Part shown: positions 9,287-17,495 of the stretch, in pieces
Layout of the letters: the number at the start of each line of letters is the position of its first letter
Position numbering within the stretch: position 1 is the stretch's first letter
Source: Algibacter luteus
Lineage (GTDB): Bacteria; Bacteroidota; Bacteroidia; Flavobacteriales; Flavobacteriaceae
Reading direction: 5' to 3'
DNA length: 64,000 nucleotides
Assembly: GCF_900141715.1 (NCBI RefSeq)
Contig: NZ_FQYK01000010.1
Coordinates: forward strand, 1 to 64,000
Notes under the pieces: generated by a model
The model's input: only the letters and a program-made list of their open reading frames with translations
What the model was told of the DNA's origin: nothing
Databases searched by the model: none
Made by a program: the position numbers and the translations under genes

Positions 9287-10483
9287 CTATTCTTTTTTCA
9301 TGGATTTCATTTGTTGAAATAATTCCTTAAATAATCCGCGGGCAATTAGTATTTTCATGATTTCATTAGTACCCGCATAAATTCTGGCAACTCTGTTATC
9401 TGCATACATGCGTGCAATAGGATAATCCCACATATAGCCATACCCTCCAAAGAGTTGCAGACATTCGTCCACGACTTTACCGTGCATTTCTGTTGCAGAA
9501 TATTTGGCAATTGAGGCGCTTTCGGTAGTGAGTTGATGTGTTGCTAATAATTTTGTACAACGGTCTAAAAAAGCTTGATGTATTTGTAATTGTGAAGCAC
9601 ATTCTGCCAGTTTAAATTGCGTGTTTTGAAAATTGGCAATGGGTTGTTTAAAAGCGGTTCTGGAGGAGGTATAGGCAATGGTTTTTTCAATAGCTCCTTC
9701 TGCCCCACCAATAGCGTTGAGTGCAACAGTTAAGCGTTCTCTTGCCAATTCTGTCATCATTATTTTGAAACCCAGACCCTCTTCGCCCAATAAATTTTCT
9801 TTCGGCACTTTTACATTATCGAAAAATAATTCGCAGGTGTCTTGGGCTTTCATGCCGACTTTATGAAAAGGAACTCCTTTTTCGAAACCTTCATAATCAC
9901 TCTCCATTATTAGTAATGACACTCCTTCATATTTGGTGCCCACATTGGTTTTTACTGCAACAATAGACATATCACTCATATATCCATTGGTGATAAAGGT
10001 TTTTTGTCCGTTTACCACATAATGGTCGCCTTTGTCGGTTGCAGATGTTTTTATGGCTTTAAGGTCACTACCACAGTTGGGCTCGGTCATACCCAGAGAT
10101 GTAATTATTTCTCCAGTGGCCATTTTAGGCAAATACTTTTGTTTTTGTTCCTCTGTGCCATACTTTAAAAGATAAGGAGCTACAATATCTGAGTGCAATG
10201 AAAATCCTGGTCCGTTAATGCCCTCTTTAGCCAATTCTTCAATAAACAAAGCACTAAAACTAAAATCTAAACCACTGCCGCCGTATTGTTCTGCCATATC
10301 AATGCACAATAACCCTAAGGCTCCGGCGCGTTCCCAAATGTCGCGACTTACCATCCCTTTTTTTTCCCATGCTTCTATGTTATCGATAATTTCATTTTTA
10401 ATGAAATCTTGAATCATGTCGCGCATCATTTGGTGTTCTTCTGATGCATATATTTCGCGTTTTATTAAAACATCTTGTAACAT
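9287..10483 (-). CDS. Acyl-CoA dehydrogenase, long-chain/isovaleryl type
   Basis: A 398-residue flavoprotein of the acyl-CoA dehydrogenase family, which forms the trans-2-enoyl-CoA in fatty-acid or branched-chain acid breakdown and passes electrons to ETF. Typical motifs are GMTEPNCGSDL (about 131-141, FAD and substrate site), VNGQKTFITNG (about 157-167), and the C-terminal LFGGYGYMWDYP and YAGTNEIMK. At the usual catalytic Glu position of short and medium-chain enzymes (YEGT) there is Ala. A Glu is instead present in TELARERL (Glu245), the helix-G position used by long-chain and isovaleryl enzymes. This points to one of those subclasses. It is 28 bp downstream of no obvious partner and appears monocistronic. 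Confidence 0.92.
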   Translation of the reverse strand: MLQDVLIKREIYASEEHQMMRDMIQDFIKNEIIDNIEAWEKKGMVSRDIWERAGALGLLCIDMAEQYGGSGLDFSFSALFIEELAKEGINGPGFSLHSDIVAPYLLKYGTEEQKQKYLPKMATGEIITSLGMTEPNCGSDLKAIKTSATDKGDHYVVNGQKTFITNGYMSDMSIVAVKTNVGTKYEGVSLLIMESDYEGFEKGVPFHKVGMKAQDTCELFFDNVKVPKENLLGEEGLGFKIMMTELARERLTVALNAIGGAEGAIEKTIAYTSSRTAFKQPIANFQNTQFKLAECASQLQIHQAFLDRCTKLLATHQLTTESASIAKYSATEMHGKVVDECLQLFGGYGYMWDYPIARMYADNRVARIYAGTNEIMKILIARGLFKELFQQMKSMKKE

Positions 10484-10796
10484 AAACTTGGATTTTTGAT
10501 GTATTCCGATTGAAATACTAAAGATAACTATAAATCCTAAGTTTTATGAAGGTGGTATCTTGAAGTTAATAGTGCTATATGAAAGTGCATCTATCTTATT
10601 TTCTATTTGGGATTTACGTACAACCTAATACGGTGTCATTAACAAAGTAAAAGACTCAAGAGCATTTTTTTAATAAATATTATAACGATAATGCCGATTC
10701 TGCGACACATTTCGATAATAATTGTTGTCGACTCATCTTACCTTTGTTAAGCAGATTAATGACCATCCAATATCTTTATAAACTACAGTTTTGAAT
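10484..10796. other. 313-bp spacer with no gene seen
   Basis: This spacer separates the 5' end of the acyl-CoA dehydrogenase from the 3' end of the DUF3360-like gene, both on the minus strand. No open frame, RNA motif or strong hairpin stood out. It presumably holds the dehydrogenase promoter. Confidence 0.4.
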
Positions 10797-12251
10797 CTAA
10801 AAAATTCCAGGAATCCCAGGTAGTTGACCAGCCAAAGCCAGAGAAACGACACAAACTAAAAACATTACTCCTGGAATAATTAATCGTTCTTTTAAGGTTA
10901 ATGACTTTGCCCTTTTATGATCACCAATTAATCCTAAATTATCTAGAAGCATTGTTAAGGCCCATCCAAATACTGGGTTAACAAATGCACAAGCAAAAAT
11001 ACATGTGCCAGCACTTAATGAATCATTATGTTCTTTTACCATTTGCATACCTGCCTCTAGTAATGGTAAAAACACACCAACAATTAAAGCAATTCTAAGC
11101 ACGGGTTCCCACATAGCTAGATCCATAGGGTATCCAAAAACGGAAGCTAGAACACATAATATTGCGGTAAGAACTGCACCACCAGGAATGGGGCGTTTAG
11201 CAATAGCTGCAGGAATCATATAGGTTCCCCACGATGAGGCAATATTACCACCACCTAAAGTTGAACCCACAATTTGTCGTACAGAAGCTACTGTCATAGT
11301 ATCGTCGACATCCATTAAAACATCTTTAGCTTTTTTAGGGTAATTGAGTTCTTGAAATACACGATGCCCTAAATAATCTGGAGACCACATAGCAACTGCC
11401 AAAATAGCAAAAGGAATAACCGCTATAAAATGCCCTAAATCAGGCCATCCTAATTGCCAACCTGTGTTCTCACCCCACCACCAAAACGGATTTAAATGCG
11501 GTAAACCTGGAGCTGTAGTAAATTCAAAATTTACACCCATGGCGTAAGCTACAATTCCTGCAATTGCTGAACATAAAGGAATAGCTAACCACCTTTTTTT
11601 AATACGTGCTAAATACGCATATATAAGTATCGTAATTCCTATGACCACGAAAGAAACGGTACTGGCATTAACACTAGAGGCCCAAGATTCAAATTTAGTA
11701 ATTTGAGATATAAGTCCGACCGCGCCTAAATATATTAGCAAACCTCCACGAACTCCCACACCTGTTAAAGCCATTAATTTAGAACCACCTTTGGTTATAC
11801 TTAATAATAGACCAAATACACCAATTAATATGCCTAATGCTAAGGGATGCCCCCCAGCAGCGGCAATTATAGGAATTAAAGGTATCATAGGGCCATGTGT
11901 TCCGGCTAAATTTGCACGTGGATTTAAAATAGCAGAAAATATTATTACGAAAATGCCTCCAGCAATCAACAATTCATATCTTACATTTTCTGCAATGAAT
12001 TCTGATGATAGTCCAAACTGAGCAGCAAATGCAGCAACCATAGCGGTTACCATGACTACTTTACCAATTGTTGCTGCTAGTGCAGGTACTAAATCTTCAA
12101 ACTCTACATGGAAATCTCGGAAAGGTAAATGAATTTTCCATCTACGGAATTTCATTATTAATAATTCATGTTCTAAATAGTCTTCTCTTTTTTCGAATTC
12201 ACTAGACTTTTTTCGTTTTTCCCGATAAGAATTTCCCGCGTCTTTCTTCAT
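10797..12251 (-). CDS. Polytopic membrane protein resembling DUF3360
   Basis: A 484-residue integral membrane protein with an amphipathic, charged N-terminal segment of about 50 residues (YLEHELLIMKFRRWK) and about 11-12 hydrophobic helices. The stretch GTHGPMIPLIPIIAAAGGHPLALGI and the later GSTLGGGNIASSWGTYMIP recall the half-helix repeats of SulP/NCS2-type carriers. I recognise the overall pattern as DUF3360, a family of putative permeases known mainly from marine Gammaproteobacteria. This assignment is from memory and moderate in confidence. The substrate is not known. An upstream TATTTTTG element on the minus strand at 12298-12291 is placed as a -7 box 40 bp before the ATG. There is no neighbour in the same operon. 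Confidence 0.72.
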   Translation of the reverse strand: MKKDAGNSYREKRKKSSEFEKREDYLEHELLIMKFRRWKIHLPFRDFHVEFEDLVPALAATIGKVVMVTAMVAAFAAQFGLSSEFIAENVRYELLIAGGIFVIIFSAILNPRANLAGTHGPMIPLIPIIAAAGGHPLALGILIGVFGLLLSITKGGSKLMALTGVGVRGGLLIYLGAVGLISQITKFESWASSVNASTVSFVVIGITILIYAYLARIKKRWLAIPLCSAIAGIVAYAMGVNFEFTTAPGLPHLNPFWWWGENTGWQLGWPDLGHFIAVIPFAILAVAMWSPDYLGHRVFQELNYPKKAKDVLMDVDDTMTVASVRQIVGSTLGGGNIASSWGTYMIPAAIAKRPIPGGAVLTAILCVLASVFGYPMDLAMWEPVLRIALIVGVFLPLLEAGMQMVKEHNDSLSAGTCIFACAFVNPVFGWALTMLLDNLGLIGDHKRAKSLTLKERLIIPGVMFLVCVVSLALAGQLPGIPGIF

Positions 12252-12466
12252 GTCTGTTTTGATGTCAATATTTTAGTCAGTTTGAAAGCGCAAAAATAGT
12301 GGCATAATTAATCTCTAAATATGAGATATGTCAGGAAATTTATTTTGAATTTATTATAACAGAAAAATGACTAGCTTATTTTTTCATGTTAGAAAAGAAG
12401 TTTTGATGATTATTTATATGAATGACTCTAAACTTGTCGTATTTATCTATGAATTAAATATGAAAA

Positions 12467-13498
12467 CTAATGTGGAATCTGCTGACTCAAACAATGCAAG
12501 GTCCCAAAGCCCCAAATAAGATCGATGGCGCTTATGCCTATAACTTCTTTGTCTGGGAAACATTCAGCTAAAGTATTTAAAGCTATTCTATCAGAAACAT
12601 CATTAAATGTTGGCACTAAAATAACTTTGTTTGTAATAAGAAAATTGACATAACTTGCTGGTAACGTTAAATTGTCGAATACGATGTCTTTTGGTATTGG
12701 AACAGTTACAATGTTTATCGCTTTTCCGTTTTCGAGCTTTGCTTGTTGCAAACGCTTTAAATTGTCCTGAAGGGGTTTGTAGTTTTTATGTTTTTTATCG
12801 GTTTCAATAATGGTAACCACGGTATCAGCATTTACAAAACGACATAAATCATCAATATGCCCGTGAGTGTCATCGCCAATAATACCATCACCTAACCAAA
12901 TGGTATTTGTAACTCCTAAATATTCTTTAAAAACAGCCTCGTAATCATCTTTTGTAAAATGAGCATTGCGCACTTGAATTGTTGGATGTAACAGACATTC
13001 TTCAGTAGTTATAAGCGTACCTTTACCGTTAACTTCAAGTGCACCACCTTCTAAAACCACAGGTTTGCCTTTATATTGCACTTGGGTTAATGGCACGTTT
13101 AAAGTTTTTGCTACAACTTCTGGAGTATTTTTATCGAGTTGGTAATTTTTATATTTAGCCCAAGCGTTGAAATTGAAATTTAGGGCTTCCCTCCTGCTTC
13201 CGTTTTTAACGATTATAGGTCCAGAGTCGCGCATCCAACTACGGTTGGTTTTGTGAATAATAAAACGAACGTTTTGAATATTTACAGTAGCCGTTTCAAG
13301 CATATTACTCACTTTGGCTTGCTGTTTTGAATTGGCAACGATTAAAAATACAGTTTCGTAGGTTGCAATTTTTTTTATGAATTCGACAAATGCCCATTGA
13401 ATAGCCTGAAATTTCCCTGGCCAATCTTTACCGTTATGCGGGAAACATAATAAAATACCTTCTTGTTTTTCCCATTCTGCCGGAAATCGTCTCATCAT
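12467..13498 (-). CDS. aguA: Agmatine deiminase
   Basis: A 343-residue member of the Porphyromonas-type peptidyl-arginine deiminase / agmatine deiminase family, which hydrolyses agmatine to N-carbamoylputrescine and ammonia. The motifs are SWMRDSGPIIV (about 86-96), LEGGALEVNG (about 149-158), GDDTHGHIDDLCRF (about 207-220), and the catalytic Cys336 in GTLHCLSQQIP at the C-terminus. It follows the amidohydrolase gene directly. The stop of that gene and this ATG overlap by one base (TAATG), which indicates translational coupling. The pair converts agmatine to putrescine, so this is an arginine-decarboxylase-dependent polyamine route. The alternative, a free peptidyl-arginine deiminase, is unlikely given the partner. 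Confidence 0.93.
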   Translation of the reverse strand: MMRRFPAEWEKQEGILLCFPHNGKDWPGKFQAIQWAFVEFIKKIATYETVFLIVANSKQQAKVSNMLETATVNIQNVRFIIHKTNRSWMRDSGPIIVKNGSRREALNFNFNAWAKYKNYQLDKNTPEVVAKTLNVPLTQVQYKGKPVVLEGGALEVNGKGTLITTEECLLHPTIQVRNAHFTKDDYEAVFKEYLGVTNTIWLGDGIIGDDTHGHIDDLCRFVNADTVVTIIETDKKHKNYKPLQDNLKRLQQAKLENGKAINIVTVPIPKDIVFDNLTLPASYVNFLITNKVILVPTFNDVSDRIALNTLAECFPDKEVIGISAIDLIWGFGTLHCLSQQIPH

Positions 13499-14379
13499 TA
13501 ATCGATTGCGCGTTTGGTTAAATCATGAAAAGCATCAATACGTCGGTCTCTGAAAAATGGCCAATTCTGACGTACATTTTCTTGTAAATCTAAATCTACT
13601 TCAGCCATTATGATTTCTTCTTTATCATGAGAAGCTTGTGCTAAAATTTCACCTTGAGGACCTGCAATAAATGAAGCTCCCCAGAATTCAATACCAGCCG
13701 TATTAGGAACATATTTTTCTAAACCAATGCGGTTTGCTGCAGCCACATAAATACCATTAGCTACAGCATGACCTTTCATAACATTCATCCATGCGCCATA
13801 TTGATTTTTACCGTATTCAGCTTTTTCAGCTGGATGCCAGCCAATTGCCGTAGGGTAAAATAACACTTCAGATCCTTTTAAAGCAGTAAGTCTTGCAGCT
13901 TCAGGATACCACTGGTCCCAACAGATTAAAGTACCTATGTTTCCTTTTTTAGTGACGTTGTTTTTAAATCCTAAATCACCAGGCGTGAAATAGAATTTTT
14001 CGTAAAAATGCGGATCGTCTGGAATATGCATTTTTCTATACAAACCTGCTTCAGTTCCGTCGGTATCGATGATGTAGGCGCTATTATGATAAATACCAGC
14101 CATACGTTTTTCAAAGAATGGTACGATAATAACAACTCCAAGTTCTTTAGCTAAGGCACTAAACGCTTTAAATGAAGTACTGTATAAAGGTTCTGCTATT
14201 GAAAAATTTTCAACATCTTCGGTTTGGCAGAAATAATGACTGCTATAAAGCTCTGGTAAGCAAATAACTTCTGCGCCTTTTTGGGCAGCTTCACGTACCC
14301 AATGCAAACACTTTTTTAGGTTGTTTGCCGCAATATCATTAAGATTGAGCTGAATTACAGCGATATTATATTTTCTCAT
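13498..14379 (-). CDS. aguB: N-carbamoylputrescine amidase (nitrilase superfamily)
   Basis: A 293-residue carbon-nitrogen hydrolase that turns N-carbamoylputrescine into putrescine, CO2 and ammonia. The nitrilase triad is visible as Glu43 (CLPELYSSHYF), Lys116 (YRKMHIP) and Cys153 (TLICWDQWYPEAAR). HIPDDPHFYEKFYFTPGD is typical of plant and bacterial carbamoylputrescine amidases. It is the first gene of a two-gene operon with agmatine deiminase, overlapping it by one base. Upstream, at 14421-14436, is a perfect 6-bp dyad, GAAACG-CAAA-CGTTTC, that may be an operator. Confidence 0.94.
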   Translation of the reverse strand: MRKYNIAVIQLNLNDIAANNLKKCLHWVREAAQKGAEVICLPELYSSHYFCQTEDVENFSIAEPLYSTSFKAFSALAKELGVVIIVPFFEKRMAGIYHNSAYIIDTDGTEAGLYRKMHIPDDPHFYEKFYFTPGDLGFKNNVTKKGNIGTLICWDQWYPEAARLTALKGSEVLFYPTAIGWHPAEKAEYGKNQYGAWMNVMKGHAVANGIYVAAANRIGLEKYVPNTAGIEFWGASFIAGPQGEILAQASHDKEEIIMAEVDLDLQENVRQNWPFFRDRRIDAFHDLTKRAID

Positions 14380-14420
14380 TGTTTTATTAAAAAATGCGCG
14401 ATAAAAGTACTAAATAAATT

Positions 14421-14436
14421 GAAACGCAAACGTTTC
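14421..14436. promoter_or_regulatory. Dyad GAAACGCAAACGTTTC upstream of the agmatine operon
   Basis: Perfect 6-bp inverted repeat with a 4-bp spacer, 42 bp upstream of the aguB ATG. The core CAAACGTTT resembles LacI/PurR-type operator cores. No such regulator gene is in the window, so the regulator is unknown. Confidence 0.35.
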
Positions 14437-14476
14437 GGAAATAAAATAGTTTTTAATAGTTGTAGGCTTTTTGAAT

Positions 14477-14510
14477 TAAAAAAAAGAGGATTACTCTAGC
14501 GAATAATCCT
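14477..14510 (-). terminator. Terminator after the nitroreductase gene
   Basis: Read on the minus strand: AGGATTA, a 10-base loop, TAATCCT, then C and a run of eight T. It begins 26 bases after the nitroreductase stop. Confidence 0.7.
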
Positions 14511-14535
14511 TTGTATAATATTTTATAAAATCGAT

Positions 14536-15210
14536 TTATTTCCAAGTGACAATCTCTTCAAAAGCTCTTCTAGATTTCGGGAATTCTGGATCTGCTTTTC
14601 TGTAACCAAAAGCAACCATAAATGACAATCCGTATTTATCAGTATCTATTCCAAATTTTTCTCTAAGCAAAGCTTCCGCTTGTTCTTGATGAAATCCTTC
14701 AATCGGGCAAGAATCAATACCTGCCAAGGCTGCTGAAGTCATCATATTACCTAAGGCAATGTAAGTTTGTTTAGAAGACCAGTCGAATAATTTTTTGTCT
14801 GTATCTAAATCGAAATCGCGCTCTTGAAACTCTCTATAAAATTTAGAGTACATTTCAATAACATCTTCAGGAAATTGTTTTACGTCTTTCATCATGTGCA
14901 TAATGTAATCGGCATCGTGTTTTACCATTGGCGCTTTCATACTTAAACCTAACACAAAATGACTTGCTGTATCGAGTTTCAAAGGTGCGCCCCAAGCTAC
15001 TGGTTTTAATAATTCGCGTAGTTCTTGATCTTGAACAATTACAAAATGCCAAGGTTCAAAACCAAAAGAACTTGGTGAAAGATTTGCTGTTTTTAGGATG
15101 AAATTAATATCGTCTTGCGTTAATTTTTTAGTCGCATCAAACTCTTTAGTTGCATGTCTAAAATTAAATGCTTCAATAATGTCCTCTCTTGAGATGGTTT
15201 CGGTATTCAT
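14536..15210 (-). CDS. NAD(P)H-dependent nitroreductase family oxidoreductase
   Basis: A 224-residue FMN protein of the NfsB-like nitroreductase group, which reduces quinones, nitroaromatics or related electrophiles. The N-terminal FNFRHATKEFD segment carries the FMN-phosphate Arg, SPSSFGFEPWHFVIV (about 46-60) is the FMN-binding loop, and GIDSCPIEGF (about 163-172) is typical. Length and the ending YGLSFMVAFGYR fit the family. It is divergent from an HxlR regulator, a pairing that in other bacteria (YodB/HypR types) responds to quinones or diamide. Its promoter carries a 17-bp operator found again before the regulator gene, so repression by that regulator is likely. Confidence 0.9.
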   Translation of the reverse strand: MNTETISREDIIEAFNFRHATKEFDATKKLTQDDINFILKTANLSPSSFGFEPWHFVIVQDQELRELLKPVAWGAPLKLDTASHFVLGLSMKAPMVKHDADYIMHMMKDVKQFPEDVIEMYSKFYREFQERDFDLDTDKKLFDWSSKQTYIALGNMMTSAALAGIDSCPIEGFHQEQAEALLREKFGIDTDKYGLSFMVAFGYRKADPEFPKSRRAFEEIVTWK

Positions 15211-15238
15211 ATTTTAATTTTTTATTATTATTAATTCT

Positions 15239-15255
15239 ACTATCAAAAGTATAGT
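15239..15255. promoter_or_regulatory. Operator 1: ACTATCAAAAGTATAGT
   Basis: A 17-bp imperfect palindrome with ACTAT/ATAGT ends, identical to the site at 15373-15389 except for one central base. It sits just downstream of the nitroreductase -7 element and so covers the likely transcription start. Probable HxlR binding site. Confidence 0.65.
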
Positions 15256-15256
15256 G

Positions 15257-15287
15257 CAAAAGTAAATGTAGTTTATGAATCTCGCAA
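15257..15287 (-). promoter_or_regulatory. Nitroreductase promoter
   Basis: On the minus strand, TTG (15287-15285), a 20-bp spacer and TACTTTTG (15264-15257) fit the Bacteroidota -33/-7 pattern (TTTG or TTG, then TAnnTTTG). The ATG is 47 bp further on. A second TACTTTTG lies inside operator 1. Confidence 0.5.
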
Positions 15288-15372
15288 TAACGGTCAAATA
15301 TGATAGTATGTAATTTTGATAAAATTTTATTGTATTATATTGATTATCAGTATAATAAAAAATGTTTAATAT

Positions 15373-15389
15373 ACTATAAAAAGTATAGT
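15373..15389. promoter_or_regulatory. Operator 2: ACTATAAAAAGTATAGT
   Basis: Near-identical twin of operator 1, 134 bp away, ending at the first base of the -33 TTG of the regulator's own promoter. Probable autoregulatory HxlR site. Confidence 0.65.
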
Positions 15390-15419
15390 TGTATAATAAA
15401 TGATAGTGTTGTAACTTTG
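15389..15419 (+). promoter_or_regulatory. Promoter of the HxlR regulator gene
   Basis: TTG at 15389-15391, a 20-bp spacer and TAACTTTG at 15412-15419 match the Bacteroidota promoter. The regulator ATG at 15441 leaves a leader of about 15-20 bases. Confidence 0.5.
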
Positions 15420-15440
15420 CATGGTATTATAAAATGAATT

Positions 15441-15809
15441 ATGGAAATTGAACATAAAAAGCGATTAATAAAGTATAACGACAAAATGTTTTCGTGCACT
15501 ACGAGTATTGCCATGGAACTCATTGGTGGAAAATGGAAAAGTGTTATTCTTATATACCTCGTTGACGGCAAAAAAAGATATAATGAATTGTATAAATTAA
15601 TTTCAACCATTACCGAACGTACTTTAAGTTTACAACTTAAGCAATTGGAAAGTGATGGATTAATTACAAGGAAGGTTTACACCAAAAAACCACCTTTAAA
15701 AGTAGAATATGCCTTAACGCCTTTTGGTGAAAGTTTGGCGCCTGTATTGATGGCAATTGCTAATTGGGGGAAAATTGTTGCTGAAGAAAAAGGTGAAATT
15801 ATAGAATAG
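15441..15809 (+). CDS. HxlR-family winged-helix transcriptional regulator
   Basis: A 122-residue winged helix-turn-helix protein. The HxlR signature ELIGGKWKSVILIYLVDGKKRYNEL spans about 26-50, with the recognition segment ITERTLSLQLKQLESDGLI at about 55-73. A Cys at 19 (MFSCTTSIA) sits where redox-sensing HxlR proteins of the YodB/HypR type have their reactive Cys, so it may sense quinones or disulfide stress. It is transcribed divergently from the nitroreductase. Both promoters carry the same 17-bp dyad, so it likely represses itself and the enzyme. Confidence 0.92.
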   Translation: MEIEHKKRLIKYNDKMFSCTTSIAMELIGGKWKSVILIYLVDGKKRYNELYKLISTITERTLSLQLKQLESDGLITRKVYTKKPPLKVEYALTPFGESLAPVLMAIANWGKIVAEEKGEIIE

Positions 15810-15884
15810 ATAGTTTAACTTTTTAATCGCAATTCGATATCTGATCATATTGTTCTTGATATACAAGCATTGCCTTTACTTATT

Positions 15885-15916
15885 TAAAAAAGACATGCTT
15901 AAAAATAAACATGTCT
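15885..15916 (-). terminator. Hairpin between convergent genes
   Basis: AGACATG and CATGTCT (15891-15897 and 15910-15916) form a 7-bp stem with T-runs on both sides. On the minus strand CATGTCT is followed by five more T, fitting the end of the intradiol-like gene. It may work in both directions. Confidence 0.6.
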
Positions 15917-15939
15917 CATTTATATAATTTTTTACGTAT

Positions 15940-16542
15940 TCAGAATGAAGGTTCTCCTTCTTGACCCAATACAATATCTCTTTTGGCTTCAAATAAGCCT
16001 TCTTTTTTGTTCAGTTTAAGAATTCGGTTAGGATTTGTTTCCTCAACTTTGGTTCTACATTTTCCAGTTAATAAAGGATCGTCATCAAATAGAAAGGTTT
16101 CAATTTTATATTCAGGTTTATTAGGCTCTTTAACAATAGGTAATATTTGTTTTAGCTCGTTACTGTACATATAATTCCCTGGAATAAAGGTGTAAAAGGT
16201 GTATTTGCCATCAGCATCCGTTTTTACCCAGCCTCTGTGGTGTACGTAGCGTTTTTTATTTTGTCTTTTTAATTCGAAATTTCCATTTTCATCGGTATGA
16301 TGAATGAATAAAAGCACATTTTTTGCAGGTGTTACGCCATCACTTTCGTAAATCGTACCTGTAATTTTTAACTTCTGAGATTTAGCTTCAAAATCTGGAA
16401 TGGTATCTACATTGTTCAGCTTTTTTTCTGAATAATCGTAAATCGGACTTCGCTTTTTGAAATTCTCTGGAAGGTTAGCGGTTTCTTGCGCTTGTAGTAG
16501 GCTAAAAGCGGCAAAAGTAAGTAGTGTTATTAATTTTTTCAT
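15940..16542 (-). CDS. Secreted intradiol-dioxygenase-fold protein, active site apparently degenerate
   Basis: A 200-residue protein with a signal peptide (1-18, ending SLLQAQ). Residues about 55-170 show the beta-sandwich pattern of protocatechuate/catechol intradiol dioxygenases: LKITGTIYESDGVTPAKNV, then HHRGWVKTDADGKYTFYTFIPGNY. In active enzymes the segment after this PG motif supplies Tyr and His iron ligands (PG-x-YP...HIH). Here it reads NYMYSNELKQILPIV, with no His-x-His. The four-residue iron site therefore looks incomplete, so it may bind something else or serve structurally. The family name rests on pattern recognition, and a carboxypeptidase-regulatory-like domain is the alternative. 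It is monocistronic. Confidence 0.7.
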   Translation of the reverse strand: MKKLITLLTFAAFSLLQAQETANLPENFKKRSPIYDYSEKKLNNVDTIPDFEAKSQKLKITGTIYESDGVTPAKNVLLFIHHTDENGNFELKRQNKKRYVHHRGWVKTDADGKYTFYTFIPGNYMYSNELKQILPIVKEPNKPEYKIETFLFDDDPLLTGKCRTKVEETNPNRILKLNKKEGLFEAKRDIVLGQEGEPSF

Positions 16543-16669
16543 TTGGGGAAATTTTTAATCTCCTCAAAACTAAATGACTACAAGTGGTTTTAAACAAAAA
16601 ACTCGATTGAACTATAAAATTTTACGATGAATAGATGAAACGCATGCATTTTTAACACTGAAAAAGCTT

Positions 16670-17212
16670 TTATGGGTTTATGGCTTCTACACGTCCGGAA
16701 TAAGCAATAGGAAATCTGGATGAACTCTGTATACGCAAATCACTTTTTAAATTTGGGAATATTAGAATGATTACATTAAACTGTTCTGTTTTACTTTTAG
16801 CATCGAATTTAATTACGTAACGATTACGCTTTCCTTTTGAGACTTCGTAGTTTTCAATTAAACCTTGCAACTCAATAGCACCAGAATCTCCATAAGCGGC
16901 ACCCATTTGGCGCTCTCCAAAATAAGGTAAATACGATGTAACACTGTCATTTTTAATAGTTAAATGATTGGGGTTTCCTATTAAACTAATGGCATTTGGG
17001 GAGCTACCACGTTGCATCAATCCCGAGTTTAAAACCTGTTGCATGGCATAGGTAACTTGCGGATTTGCCCAATCGGACTCTATAGTGAAGTGTTTACTTT
17101 CAATTAAAGTTTCTAAGGCGTTTATTTCTGCATCTGTGAATTTAGATTTCGATGACTTACATGAAAATGTTAAAACAAGAAAAGCACAAATAACCAACCA
17201 ATAATTTTTCAT
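16670..17212 (-). CDS. DUF4251 lipoprotein
   Basis: A 180-residue predicted lipoprotein: the signal peptide ends in LTFSC with the lipidated Cys at about 18. The body matches my memory of DUF4251, a Bacteroidota family: a short helix with ALETLIESKHFTIESDWANP, then a beta-rich segment with SYLPYFGERQMGAAYGDSGAIEL and a closing INP. The role is unknown. It is likely anchored in the outer or inner membrane facing the periplasm. It is flanked by spacers and has no operon partner. Confidence 0.78.
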   Translation of the reverse strand: MKNYWLVICAFLVLTFSCKSSKSKFTDAEINALETLIESKHFTIESDWANPQVTYAMQQVLNSGLMQRGSSPNAISLIGNPNHLTIKNDSVTSYLPYFGERQMGAAYGDSGAIELQGLIENYEVSKGKRNRYVIKFDAKSKTEQFNVIILIFPNLKSDLRIQSSSRFPIAYSGRVEAINP

Positions 17213-17495
17213 AGCTCAAGGAATAAGGATTCCTTCTAAAATTATAAAAATTTAAGATAATTATTACTTAAAAACCTGTTAAAATACAACGTGTTAGCCT
17301 TTTAAATGAAATTTACTATAATAAGATTTAGGAGTATCTAATTTTTCGTGACTTATTTGTAATTAATTAAACAGCTGCTGCAAACATTTATGAATGTAAC
17401 AAAGAAATAATAGTGTTTTAAATAATTGTTAGGTTTAGGAAAAAAGCTAAAATCAATGGGTTTAGATATGTGAATCTATACAAATTCTTAAAAGA

